A stretch of DNA of 64,000 bases from Legionella rowbothamii (GTDB taxonomy: Bacteria > Pseudomonadota > Gammaproteobacteria > Legionellales > Legionellaceae). Position numbers and translations under genes: made by a program. Shown here piece after piece: positions 49,627 through 57,923 of this stretch. The notes beneath the pieces were generated by a model that saw only the letters and a program-made list of their open reading frames with translations, was not told the origin of the DNA and did not search any database. Numbering within the stretch: the first letter of the stretch is position 1; the number at the start of each line of letters is the position of its first letter. Location: contig NZ_CAAAIM010000004.1 of the NCBI RefSeq assembly GCF_900639985.1, positions 186,001 to 250,000 on the forward strand. The letters are read 5' to 3'.

Positions 49627-51003
49627 ATGATCTATTGGACCCCGCGCTTTAGTCGCAAAGTTAAAAGCAAATACATGCAAATTGTGGAGGCGCTAGCAGA
49701 AGATATAGAAAATGGTCTGTTAATGAATGGTGCACGCCTGCCTTCACAACGCCAGATTGCTAAAGCGTTGGATATTGATTTAACTACAGTAACCCGTGCA
49801 TTGAATGAGGCGGCTAGGAGAGGGCTTATTGAGGCCAAAAGAGGGGATGGCACGCATGTCCGGCAGACTAGCCAACAGAAAGAGGGTGTTCAAGTTCCTT
49901 CTGAGCTTGATTTGAGCATGAACATCGCACCTCAACCGGATGATTTAAATAAGAAATTTTCTCAAATACTCAATGGGCTTTTACTCAATAAATCCAGTTT
50001 TTCTTTGGGATATCAAGAAAGCAATCACTCACAACATCATTTGTATGGCGCATCGTTATGGTTTAAACCCCGATTGGGCTTTATCGACAAAGAGCGAATT
50101 GTTATTGCTGCGGGAGCCCAAAATGCATTGTTTTCACTATGTAATCTGCTTTTTAAACCTAATTCGCTTATTTGTGCGGGTGAATTCACTTATCCAGGAT
50201 TAAAAGCCATAGCGACTAATCAACAATTGAGACTTAAACCATTAGCTATGGATGGCGAAGGAATAATTCCCGCGTCATTTAGAGAACTTTGCACACAAGA
50301 GACGCCGGCGGGGATTTACTTAATTCCAACATTGGATAATCCGACAACAGCTATTATGCCTGATACCCGCCGGGAAGAGATTATTGCTATTGCGCGCCAA
50401 TTTGATGTCAAAATTATTGAAGATGATCCATACATTGCATTGGTGGATCAAGTACACGAGGCGTTTGTAGTGAAAGCTCCTGAACGGACTTGGCACATTT
50501 CAACCTTGTCAAAATCGTTAAGCCCATCTTTAAGAGTGGCTTACGTTATTAGTCCAGGATTTCAAGAACGCGAACAATTGGCTGTCATGCTGCGCACAAC
50601 GTCCTTAATGTTATCTCCCATAACTTTAGCACTGGCAACCACGTTAATTAGTACTGGTGAAGCTGAGAAAATACTTGTTGCGATTAGAAAAGAAATAGAG
50701 TCGCGCCAGCTTATAGCTAAAAGAATATTATCTGATTATTCTTTTAATGCCCATCCTTCAGGACATCATCTTTGGCTTTATCTACCCAAACATTTGCAGG
50801 CCAGGGATTTTGCCGCTTATGCGCGCCAGTTTGGCCTGGCCATTGTCCCTAGTTATCTTTTTGCTATTGATGAAACGACTCCAGTTAACGCCGTCCGTAT
50901 TTCCCTGGGCGCGGCAACAACAGAGGCTTTAGTTAAGAAATCATTACAGTTATTAGTTGAATTGATGCAACAATCATTTCTGCCGCAGAATGTCTTGGTA
51001 TAG
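49627..51003 (+). CDS. MocR/PdxR-type GntR-aminotransferase regulator
   Basis: 458 residues. N-terminal GntR winged helix (KYMQIVEALAEDIENGLL, RLPSQRQIAKALDIDLTTVTRALNEA) and a class-I aminotransferase-like domain with AAGAQNALFSL, IPTLDNPTTAIMP, EDDPYIAL and the PLP lysine in STLSKSLSPSLRVAYV. MocR proteins use PLP or its adducts as a ligand. The stop is 12 bp before the cydA start, so it is likely in the same transcript or regulates cydAB, an unusual pairing since these regulators mostly govern amine or B6 metabolism. Confidence 0.9.
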   Translation: MIYWTPRFSRKVKSKYMQIVEALAEDIENGLLMNGARLPSQRQIAKALDIDLTTVTRALNEAARRGLIEAKRGDGTHVRQTSQQKEGVQVPSELDLSMNIAPQPDDLNKKFSQILNGLLLNKSSFSLGYQESNHSQHHLYGASLWFKPRLGFIDKERIVIAAGAQNALFSLCNLLFKPNSLICAGEFTYPGLKAIATNQQLRLKPLAMDGEGIIPASFRELCTQETPAGIYLIPTLDNPTTAIMPDTRREEIIAIARQFDVKIIEDDPYIALVDQVHEAFVVKAPERTWHISTLSKSLSPSLRVAYVISPGFQEREQLAVMLRTTSLMLSPITLALATTLISTGEAEKILVAIRKEIESRQLIAKRILSDYSFNAHPSGHHLWLYLPKHLQARDFAAYARQFGLAIVPSYLFAIDETTPVNAVRISLGAATTEALVKKSLQLLVELMQQSFLPQNVLV

Positions 51004-51015
51004 GAGAAATAGTTT

Positions 51016-52446
51016 ATGCTTGGTCTCAATGCTTTAGAGCTAGCCCGAATTCAGTTTGGATTTACTATCTCTTTTCACATCATTTTTCCAGCAATTACGA
51101 TTGGTTTAGCGAGTTATTTAGCGCTTCTTGAAGGTTTATGGCTTTATAAAAAAGAAATTGTCTATCGCGATCTTTATCACTTTTGGTCAAAAATATTTGC
51201 TGTTAATTTTGCCATGGGGGTAGTATCCGGTTTGGTAATGGCCTATCAATTTGGTACCAACTGGGCTAATTTTTCTTCTTTTGCCGGAACAATTACCGGG
51301 CCCCTGCTCATGTATGAGGTTTTAACCGCATTCTTTCTTGAAGCCGGTTTTTTGGGGGTAATGCTTTTTGGCTGGCATAAGGTTGGACCTGGGCTGCATT
51401 GGTTTTCTACAATCATGGTGGCACTAGGAACGCTAATCTCGGCAACCTGGATTCTCGCCTCGAACAGTTGGATGCAAACGCCGCAAGGTTTCACCATTGT
51501 AAATAATCAAGTTATCCCTACCTCCTGGCTAGAAGTAATTTTTAATCCTTCTTTTCCTTACCGACTCGGGCATATGGTTGTGGCCGCTTTTCTCACGACT
51601 GCTTTATTCGTCGCTGCGTCGGCTGCATGGCATTTGTTAAAGAAAAATAAATCGCGCGCGGTGAAGCTTATGTTTTCAATGGCTTTATGGATGGTTTTAG
51701 TTGCGGCACCAGTCCAAATATTTTTAGGTGATCAACATGGTCTAAACACACTTAAATACCAACCTGCAAAAATTGCGGCGATAGAAGGGCACTGGGAAAA
51801 TAAGCCCAACGAAGCGGTACCTTTAGTGTTATTTGCAATTCCGGATATGGCCGCGGAGAAAAATTATTTTGAATTAGCGGTTCCTCATCTAGGGTCACTT
51901 ATATTAACGCATCATTGGGATGGTCGGATTCCTGGACTTAAAGACTTTCCTCCAGAGGATAGACCGAATGCAACTATTGTTTTTTGGACGTTTCGATTAA
52001 TGGTTGGTCTTGGTTTACTCATGCTAGGATTAGGTTTGCTTAGCCTGTATCTACGAGTAAAAAATAGGTTATATACGTCTAAATTTTTCTTGAAATTTGC
52101 GTTTCTTATGGGGCCGTCTGGAGTTATTGCCATTCTTGCAGGGTGGTATACAACCGAAATAGGGCGCCAACCTTGGGTTATCTATGGTCTTATGCGCACT
52201 AAAGATGCCGTATCTAATCATTCAACACTTACTCTATCTATCTCGCTTATTATTTTCATCCTAGTTTACATGAGTGTTTTTGGTACCGGGATTATGTATT
52301 TATTAAGACTAATTGCCCAAGGACCGAAAACTGAAGGGGAAGATGAAGAGCCCGATGTGTTGAATCTACACCGACCAGCACGACCTCTATCTGCAGCCCC
52401 TGATAATGTTGATCCAACCTTTAAACCTGGTACAGAGAAGGAGTAA
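51016..52446 (+). CDS. cydA: Cytochrome bd ubiquinol oxidase subunit I (CydA, cyanide-insensitive type)
   Basis: 476 residues, about nine membrane helices. Conserved ARIQFGFTISFHIIFPA (His ligand of haem b595), NWANFSSFAGTITGPLL, EAGFLGVMLFGW (Glu) and GWYTTEIGRQPWVIYG with the quinol-site region. The Q-loop is short, the CioA subtype. AGGAG precedes the ATG. The enzyme oxidises ubiquinol and reduces O2 to water with high affinity at the inner membrane. Part of mocR-cydA-cydB-DUF2474. Confidence 0.95.
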   Translation: MLGLNALELARIQFGFTISFHIIFPAITIGLASYLALLEGLWLYKKEIVYRDLYHFWSKIFAVNFAMGVVSGLVMAYQFGTNWANFSSFAGTITGPLLMYEVLTAFFLEAGFLGVMLFGWHKVGPGLHWFSTIMVALGTLISATWILASNSWMQTPQGFTIVNNQVIPTSWLEVIFNPSFPYRLGHMVVAAFLTTALFVAASAAWHLLKKNKSRAVKLMFSMALWMVLVAAPVQIFLGDQHGLNTLKYQPAKIAAIEGHWENKPNEAVPLVLFAIPDMAAEKNYFELAVPHLGSLILTHHWDGRIPGLKDFPPEDRPNATIVFWTFRLMVGLGLLMLGLGLLSLYLRVKNRLYTSKFFLKFAFLMGPSGVIAILAGWYTTEIGRQPWVIYGLMRTKDAVSNHSTLTLSISLIIFILVYMSVFGTGIMYLLRLIAQGPKTEGEDEEPDVLNLHRPARPLSAAPDNVDPTFKPGTEKE

Positions 52447-52452
52447 GTAATT

Positions 52453-53472
52453 ATGGGCATTGATCTACCCCTCATTTGGTTTTTGATTATCGGCTTTGGA
52501 TTAATGATGTACATTATCATGGATGGCTTTGATCTTGGTATTGGCATTCTTTTTCCTTTTATTCCCCATCGCGAGGAACGCGATCTAATGGTGAATACGG
52601 TAGCCCCAGTTTGGGATGGTAATGAAACCTGGCTGGTTCTGGGGGGGGTAGGACTTTTAGCTGCATTTCCTAAAGCGTACGCCATTATTCTGACCGCGCT
52701 GTATATGCCGCTTATTTTTATGCTTTGTGGACTCATTTGGAGAGGGGTAGCTTTTGAGTTTCGTTTTAAGGCGAAGGAGAATCACAAACCGTTTTGGGAC
52801 AAAGCTTTTATTGGGGGTTCTTATGTAGCAACCTTTTTCCAAGGAGTTAGTTTAGGGGCCTTTATCAATGGTTTTAAACTGGAATCTCAGGCCCAAGGAT
52901 TAATTTTTAATGGAGGCAGTCTTGATTGGTTTACACCGTTTAGTCTATTTACTGGTTTTGGCCTGGTTGTGGCTTATGCGCTCTTAGGTTGTACTTGGCT
53001 CATTATGAAAACTGAAGGACTATTACAAGAAAAGATGATTCAGATTGCCAAGCCTATTTTAGCTTTACTTTTAGTGGTTATAATCATTGTCAGCATTTGG
53101 ACGCCTCTCAGCCATGAATACATTGCTGCACGCTGGTTTTCCCTGCCCAACTTGTTTTTTCTGGCCCCCTTTCCATTGTTGGCTTTTGTTGCCGCCTATT
53201 ATATGTTAAGAAAATTACGTCACGAAACCCATGTTTCTCCTTTTATTCTCACCTTAGTCATTCTTTTTTTGGGGTACATGGGATTAGCCATTAGTCTTTG
53301 GCCCAACATTATTCCTCCGAATATTTCAATTCGTGACGTAGCAGCGCCGGAGCAAAGTATGGGGTTTTCCCTTGTGGGCGCCTTATTCATTATCCCGTTT
53401 ATTCTCGTTTATACTTCTTGGGCTTATTATGTGTTTCGTGGCAAAATAAATTCAAATGAGGGCTATCATTAA
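52453..53472 (+). CDS. cydB: Cytochrome bd oxidase subunit II (CydB)
   Basis: 339 residues with eight or nine membrane helices: MYIIMDGFDLGIGILFPF, APVWDGNETWLVLGG and GVSLGAFINGF are typical. CydB stabilises the haem-bearing subunit I. It follows cydA by 6 bp with GGAG upstream; its TAA overlaps the ATG of the small DUF2474 gene. Confidence 0.95.
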   Translation: MGIDLPLIWFLIIGFGLMMYIIMDGFDLGIGILFPFIPHREERDLMVNTVAPVWDGNETWLVLGGVGLLAAFPKAYAIILTALYMPLIFMLCGLIWRGVAFEFRFKAKENHKPFWDKAFIGGSYVATFFQGVSLGAFINGFKLESQAQGLIFNGGSLDWFTPFSLFTGFGLVVAYALLGCTWLIMKTEGLLQEKMIQIAKPILALLLVVIIIVSIWTPLSHEYIAARWFSLPNLFFLAPFPLLAFVAAYYMLRKLRHETHVSPFILTLVILFLGYMGLAISLWPNIIPPNISIRDVAAPEQSMGFSLVGALFIIPFILVYTSWAYYVFRGKINSNEGYH

Positions 53473-53597
53473 TGAAAATGCTGTGGTGGAAACGATTGGG
53501 CTGGCTCATGTTAATTTGGGGCAGTAGTGTTTGCGTTTTAGCATTAATAGCCCTCTTTTTTCGCTGTTTAATGACTTATGCAGGTTTAAAAACATAG
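53472..53597 (+). CDS. DUF2474 small subunit of cytochrome bd, 41 aa
   Basis: An ATG overlapping the cydB stop opens a 42-codon frame. WWKRLGWLMLIWGSSVCVL and the ending RCLMTYAGLKT are the DUF2474 pattern: R-L-G-W-L-x-L-I-W, one membrane helix, then a short cytosolic end with A-G-L. These microproteins follow cioAB-type genes and take the place of CydX. Too short for standard ORF lists. Confidence 0.85.
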   Translation: MKMLWWKRLGWLMLIWGSSVCVLALIALFFRCLMTYAGLKT

Positions 53598-53613
53598 GCG
53601 GTTGAAGGGGGAA

Positions 53614-54135
53614 TTAGGGCTTAGGTACCAAATCCTTGGTGAGGGGTAGTTTTTTGCATAGAGCTTTCCTCATCACAAAATTAGTTAACTCCTCCCCTCG
53701 AATTTTAACCTGTTGTTCTTTAACCGTAGTAAATCCATATCTTTCAAAAAAAGGCTTAGCCGTAATACTGGCCTCTACAGCTATTTCTTGAAGATTCAGG
53801 TTCTGCGCGCAAAGCGCTAATTTTTTTACAATAGCCGCAGCAATACCACGACCTTGATAATCTCGATGCACAAATAATCTATCTAAATAACCTTGGTGCG
53901 TTAAATCACCAAATCCAACGATTTGCTGCTTATATTCAGCAACATAAGTTATATTCTCTAATAAAGATTTCCAACGCGTAGTGATTTCCAGATTTGTTTT
54001 AGGAGCCCAAGCTTCGAGTTGTGTGATTGAGTAATCCTTTGCATTGATGCTGTGAACGGTATTTTGAAAAAGTACCATGCATTCAATCATATCGGCTTCT
54101 TTAAGTTTGCGTAATGTGATAGGTAATTTAGACAT
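53614..54135 (-). CDS. GNAT family N-acetyltransferase
   Basis: 173 residues. The acetyl-CoA loop VHRDYQGRGIAAAIVKKL (Q/R-x-x-G-x-G/A) is clear, preceded by YVAEYKQQIVGFGDL and followed by ITAKPFFERYGFTTVKEQ. The layout matches YafP-like or similar GNATs. Substrate unknown. It is convergent with the cyd operon, 17 bp from the DUF2474 gene. Confidence 0.85.
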   Translation of the reverse strand: MSKLPITLRKLKEADMIECMVLFQNTVHSINAKDYSITQLEAWAPKTNLEITTRWKSLLENITYVAEYKQQIVGFGDLTHQGYLDRLFVHRDYQGRGIAAAIVKKLALCAQNLNLQEIAVEASITAKPFFERYGFTTVKEQQVKIRGEELTNFVMRKALCKKLPLTKDLVPKP

Positions 54136-54200
54136 GACAGATATTATTTTGAATAAAGAAGTATTGTATTATTCTCCCATTATATTGAATAGGAAAAATA

Positions 54201-54758
54201 ATGAAACGATGTGCTTGGGTAGACGAAAACAAACCTCATTATGTACATTACCATGATACGGAATGGGGCGTTCCGGTACATGATGATATTATACATTTCG
54301 AAATGCTCACATTAGAAGGAGCCCAAGCAGGGCTTTCATGGGAAACAATTTTAAAACGACGAGACGCATATCGCTTGGCATTTAAGCAATTCGATCCTCA
54401 TGCGGTAGTTCAAATGACTGACAACGAGCTAGAAGGATTACTAACTGACTCAAATATCATTCGCAATCGCCTCAAAGTATTTTCTGTTCGAAAAAATGCG
54501 CAAGCCTTCCTCGCAATTCAAAAGGAATTTGGTTCCTTCGATACCTACGTTTGGCGATTTGTTAACAATACTCCCAAAATTAATCACCCAAAATCCTTAA
54601 AAGAAGTACCTGCATCAACTCCAGAATCCGATGCCTTATCCAAGGATTTAAAGAAGCGAGGTATGAGTTTCGTCGGCTCCACCATCATCTATGCTTATAT
54701 GCAAGCAATTGGCATGGTTGATGATCACATAACCGATTGTTTTCGTTGTTCGAAATAA
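54201..54758 (+). CDS. tag: DNA-3-methyladenine glycosylase I
   Basis: 185 residues. Start KRCAWVDENKPHYVHYHDTEWGVP (zinc Cys4 and His17), FEMLTLEGAQAGLSWETIL, and the C-terminal DHITDCFRC with the remaining zinc ligands are diagnostic of Tag. It excises 3-methyladenine from alkylated DNA in base excision repair. AGGA about 8 bp before the ATG. Divergent from the GNAT gene. Confidence 0.95.
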   Translation: MKRCAWVDENKPHYVHYHDTEWGVPVHDDIIHFEMLTLEGAQAGLSWETILKRRDAYRLAFKQFDPHAVVQMTDNELEGLLTDSNIIRNRLKVFSVRKNAQAFLAIQKEFGSFDTYVWRFVNNTPKINHPKSLKEVPASTPESDALSKDLKKRGMSFVGSTIIYAYMQAIGMVDDHITDCFRCSK

Positions 54759-54849
54759 AAGATAGCCTCGATGCCAGCTTGTATTAATTGATGAGCAGAC
54801 ATCTCTTCCGCGAGAGGATTATTGAATAAATTGCTTACTGAGCTATATT

Positions 54850-55368
54850 ATGAGTCTTTTTTTAGAAACTAAAAACTTAATTATTAATACACCAGAATTA
54901 TCTGATTTTAATTATTTATATGCATTACAATCAGATGCTGATGTGATGAAATATATCGGGCAGGGTGTGCGTACAGAAACTGAAGTGATGACTGGCTTAG
55001 AGAAAGCTATTGTGCATTATCAAAAACACAATTTTAGTCTTGGGTGTGTATTTGAAAAAGAAAGTGGCGCATTTGTTGGGCGAGCGGGTTTAATTTACCT
55101 TGCTTATGACGATGACCAAGCTGATATTGAAATAGGATATGCCTTAACGAAAAATGCCTGGAATAAAGGTTATGGTACGGAGTTGGCTCGGGCATTGATT
55201 CATTGGGGATTTCAACATTTAACAATTGAAAGGCTTGTTGGAGTTATTAATCCTAATAATGAAGGTTCAAGACGCGTCCTGGAAAAAACAGGAATGAATT
55301 ATGTAGGCCGTTCGCACTATTGGAATAATGAGGTAGACTTATACGAAATTTATAAGCCTAGAGAATAG
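54850..55368 (+). CDS. RimJ/RimL-type GNAT acetyltransferase
   Basis: 172 residues. TKNLIINTPELSDFNYLYAL at the N-terminus and EIGYALTKNAWNKGYGTELARALIHW with VINPNNEGSRRVLEKTGM are typical of the Acetyltransf_3 group that modifies ribosomal proteins or small amines. It begins 91 bp after tag and ends 11 bp before the kinase-like gene, so the latter two are likely co-transcribed. Confidence 0.88.
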   Translation: MSLFLETKNLIINTPELSDFNYLYALQSDADVMKYIGQGVRTETEVMTGLEKAIVHYQKHNFSLGCVFEKESGAFVGRAGLIYLAYDDDQADIEIGYALTKNAWNKGYGTELARALIHWGFQHLTIERLVGVINPNNEGSRRVLEKTGMNYVGRSHYWNNEVDLYEIYKPRE

Positions 55369-55379
55369 TTTCTATTTAA

Positions 55380-56258
55380 ATGCAAACACTCCAGCAAAAC
55401 ATAACCAATCTCTATGGCTCGCAAGGTGCTAAGTGGATTGCCACTTTACCCATTCTAATAACCACACTTACAAATCATTGGGGTTTACGTGAGGTCATTC
55501 CTGTTTCTAATATGACCTTTAATTACGTTGCTAAGGCTATATTAGATACTGGTGAGCCTGTGGTTTTAAAAATTAGTTATGATAGGCAAAGTATTCTCAA
55601 TGAACAACAAGCCTTAGCCCACTTTGGTCCGGGAGGCTCTATTAAGCTGATTGATTATAATAGCAAGTATAATGCTTTATTACTGCAACAAGCGATTCCT
55701 GGGATAACACTTAAATCCCTATACCCAGAGCAGCAAGATTATGTGATGGATTGCTATGTCGAGACTATGCAACGTCTTCACCATAATCAACCCCAGCTTA
55801 ACCAATCAAATAATCCTCAAGTTGCCGATTGGCTGAATGCATTGGATAATCCTAAATTACAAATACCTGCAATCCTATTAGATAAGGCAGTTGTGTTAAG
55901 AAATAAACTTCTTTCCTCATCAAAGCCCCTTATCTTCTTACATGGGGATTTACATCATGACAATATTTTAAAACATGGTAATGAATGGTTGGCAATTGAC
56001 CCTAAAGGCATTATTGGCGAGGCTGAGTTTGAAATCGCTGCTTTTGATTTTATGTACATTAATGAGCTTGCCACGACAAGCAATGTAAAGGCCCTCTTTT
56101 CGAAGCGGGCTGCATTACTCGCACAACAATCAGGGCTTGATGCGCAGCGGATTAATGATTGGGTCTTTGTGCGATTAATATTGATGGCTGCTTGGTGTAT
56201 TGACGATAATGGTGATCCACGCTGGGCAATAAAATTAGCTAAACTTATTAGTGAGTAA
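55380..56258 (+). CDS. Aminoglycoside phosphotransferase-family kinase (APH(6)/StrB-like)
   Basis: 292 residues. Brenner motif FLHGDLHHDNIL (catalytic Asp) and LAIDPKGIIGEAEFEIAAFDFM (metal-binding Asp) follow the APH(6)/hydroxyurea-kinase pattern; the N-lobe has EPVVLKISYD (ATP lysine). It could phosphorylate streptomycin-like compounds or an unrelated small molecule. Base composition matches the neighbours and there are no mobile-element signs, so it is probably intrinsic. Confidence 0.82.
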   Translation: MQTLQQNITNLYGSQGAKWIATLPILITTLTNHWGLREVIPVSNMTFNYVAKAILDTGEPVVLKISYDRQSILNEQQALAHFGPGGSIKLIDYNSKYNALLLQQAIPGITLKSLYPEQQDYVMDCYVETMQRLHHNQPQLNQSNNPQVADWLNALDNPKLQIPAILLDKAVVLRNKLLSSSKPLIFLHGDLHHDNILKHGNEWLAIDPKGIIGEAEFEIAAFDFMYINELATTSNVKALFSKRAALLAQQSGLDAQRINDWVFVRLILMAAWCIDDNGDPRWAIKLAKLISE

Positions 56259-56267
56259 GTTGTCGTA

Positions 56268-56296
56268 GCCCTGATGCACCGCAGCTTAATCAAGGC
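56268..56296. repeat. Extragenic hairpin between convergent kinase and dbpA genes
   Basis: GCCCTGAT (56268-56275) pairs with ATCAAGGC (56289-56296) with one G-T pair around GCACCGCAGCTTA. Similar TGATGC/AATCAAGG sequence recurs at 60518-60554, suggesting a second small repeat family. Confidence 0.5.
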
Positions 56297-56308
56297 CACA
56301 CAGGTTGT

Positions 56309-57703
56309 TTAACTTATTTTACGAACATGAATCTTGCGCCCTTTCAATTTACCCTGTTGTAAATAGTCATAGGCTTTGTCGACATGGTTGCGGTGAATTG
56401 CAACATAGGACTGCATGGCAGTGACATTAATTTTACCGATCGTGGTACCTGCTAAGCCCGCATCTTTGGTTAATGCACCAAGAATGTCCCCAGGTCGAAT
56501 TTTATCTTTTTTACCAGAGGCAAGGCATAGAGTAACCATTTCTGGTACTAATCGAGTAGATTGACTGGTGGCAAACTCATCCCTGTTTCCCCAGACAATA
56601 GGGGAAGCCTGGTTCTCTTCAATAGCACAAAGTCGTTGTGCATCGGCAGGCGTGGTAATACTTAACGCAATACCTTTATTCCCAGCTCGCCCAGTGCGGC
56701 CAATACGATGAATATGAACATCAGGATCAAAGGCAAGATCAAAATTAATAACAGCCGGAAGCTCCTTAATATCAAGGCCTCGAGCGGCAACATCGGTTGC
56801 AACTAGGATAGAACAACTTTGGTTTGCAAAACGCAAGACGGCCAGATCACGATCTACTTGTTCCATATCTCCATTCAAAGCGATGGCACTAAAGCCTTCA
56901 TGAATGAGTTGCTCGGTTACATCTGTTGTTTGCTGTTTGGTATTACAGAAGATGAGCGTCGAACTGGGTTGATGATGCAGCAATAAGGATTTTAATACAG
57001 AAAATTTCTGACCTTGTTTTTCCACCTCATAAAAACGTTGTTCGATATCAATTTCATCATGTGGGGTTTCCACATGGACCTCTTTGGGGTTCTTCATAAA
57101 CTGCTTTGACAGTTGTTTGATTTCATCAGGATAGGTTGCAGAAAAAAGTAGGGTTTGACGTTGTTTGGGGGTGGCGGAAATGATGCTGGTGATGTCATCC
57201 AAAAAACCCATATCCAGCATTCTATCTGCTTCATCTAAAACTAAAGTTTTTAGCTGGCTCAAGTCTAGTGAGCCGCCTTTTAAATGTTTAAGAACTCGAC
57301 CTGGGGTTCCTACAATGATGTGAGCGCCATGTCTTAATGAATCCAGTTGTGGCTTCATCGGAATGCCACCTGACAAATTAATAATTTTAACATTAGGCAT
57401 TAAACAGGCTAAGCGACGAATTGCCTGGCTTACTTGTTCTGCCAGTTCGCGGGTAGGGCAAAGCACCAATGCTTGTGCACCAAAAAACGAAATTTTTAAA
57501 TTATTTAGTAGGGACAAACCAAAGGTCGCAGTCTTTCCACTGCCGGTTTTTGCTTGAGCAATAATATCCTCATTGTTAAGGATTATGGGCAGACTTTGCA
57601 TTTGTATGGGCGTCATATTTTCGTAATTTAACGAATGGAGGCTCTTTAATAATTCTTCGCGCAGCGGTAACTGAGAGAACAAGGGGAGTTCAGATTGGAT
57701 CAT
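56309..57703 (-). CDS. dbpA: ATP-dependent RNA helicase DbpA (DEAD-box)
   Basis: 464 residues from ATG 57703 (GTG 57712 possible). Q motif, AKTGSGKTATFG (motif I), PTRELAEQ, VLDEADRMLD (DEAD), FSATYP (III), ARGLDIKELP and HRIGRTGRAG (VI). The C-terminal ~75 residues (IRPGDILGALTKDAGL, GKINVTAMQSYVAIHR) are the DbpA RNA-recognition domain that binds 23S rRNA hairpin 92, so it is a 50S-subunit assembly helicase. Confidence 0.95.
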   Translation of the reverse strand: MIQSELPLFSQLPLREELLKSLHSLNYENMTPIQMQSLPIILNNEDIIAQAKTGSGKTATFGLSLLNNLKISFFGAQALVLCPTRELAEQVSQAIRRLACLMPNVKIINLSGGIPMKPQLDSLRHGAHIIVGTPGRVLKHLKGGSLDLSQLKTLVLDEADRMLDMGFLDDITSIISATPKQRQTLLFSATYPDEIKQLSKQFMKNPKEVHVETPHDEIDIEQRFYEVEKQGQKFSVLKSLLLHHQPSSTLIFCNTKQQTTDVTEQLIHEGFSAIALNGDMEQVDRDLAVLRFANQSCSILVATDVAARGLDIKELPAVINFDLAFDPDVHIHRIGRTGRAGNKGIALSITTPADAQRLCAIEENQASPIVWGNRDEFATSQSTRLVPEMVTLCLASGKKDKIRPGDILGALTKDAGLAGTTIGKINVTAMQSYVAIHRNHVDKAYDYLQQGKLKGRKIHVRKIS

Positions 57704-57923
57704 TGAGGGCACTTATGTCTTATATAAAGGGTATAGATTAACATTTTTTAGTTCAATATTAAATCAATTTGTTTTGGGAAATTGAATATTTATCAGATTA
57801 ATAGCCTATTTAAATAATCTAAAAATTTGAAGTTGAATGCTAATTGTTGCAAATAATGTTAAAATTGCACAAAAAGAACAAATAGATTTAATTGTGCACA
57901 TCGTGTTTTGAGAGGCTGGGTTA

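Noticed and set aside
55380..56258. Acquired antibiotic-resistance island around the StrB-like kinase and GNAT genes
   Set aside because: No transposase, integrase or composition change; flanked by ordinary chromosomal genes.
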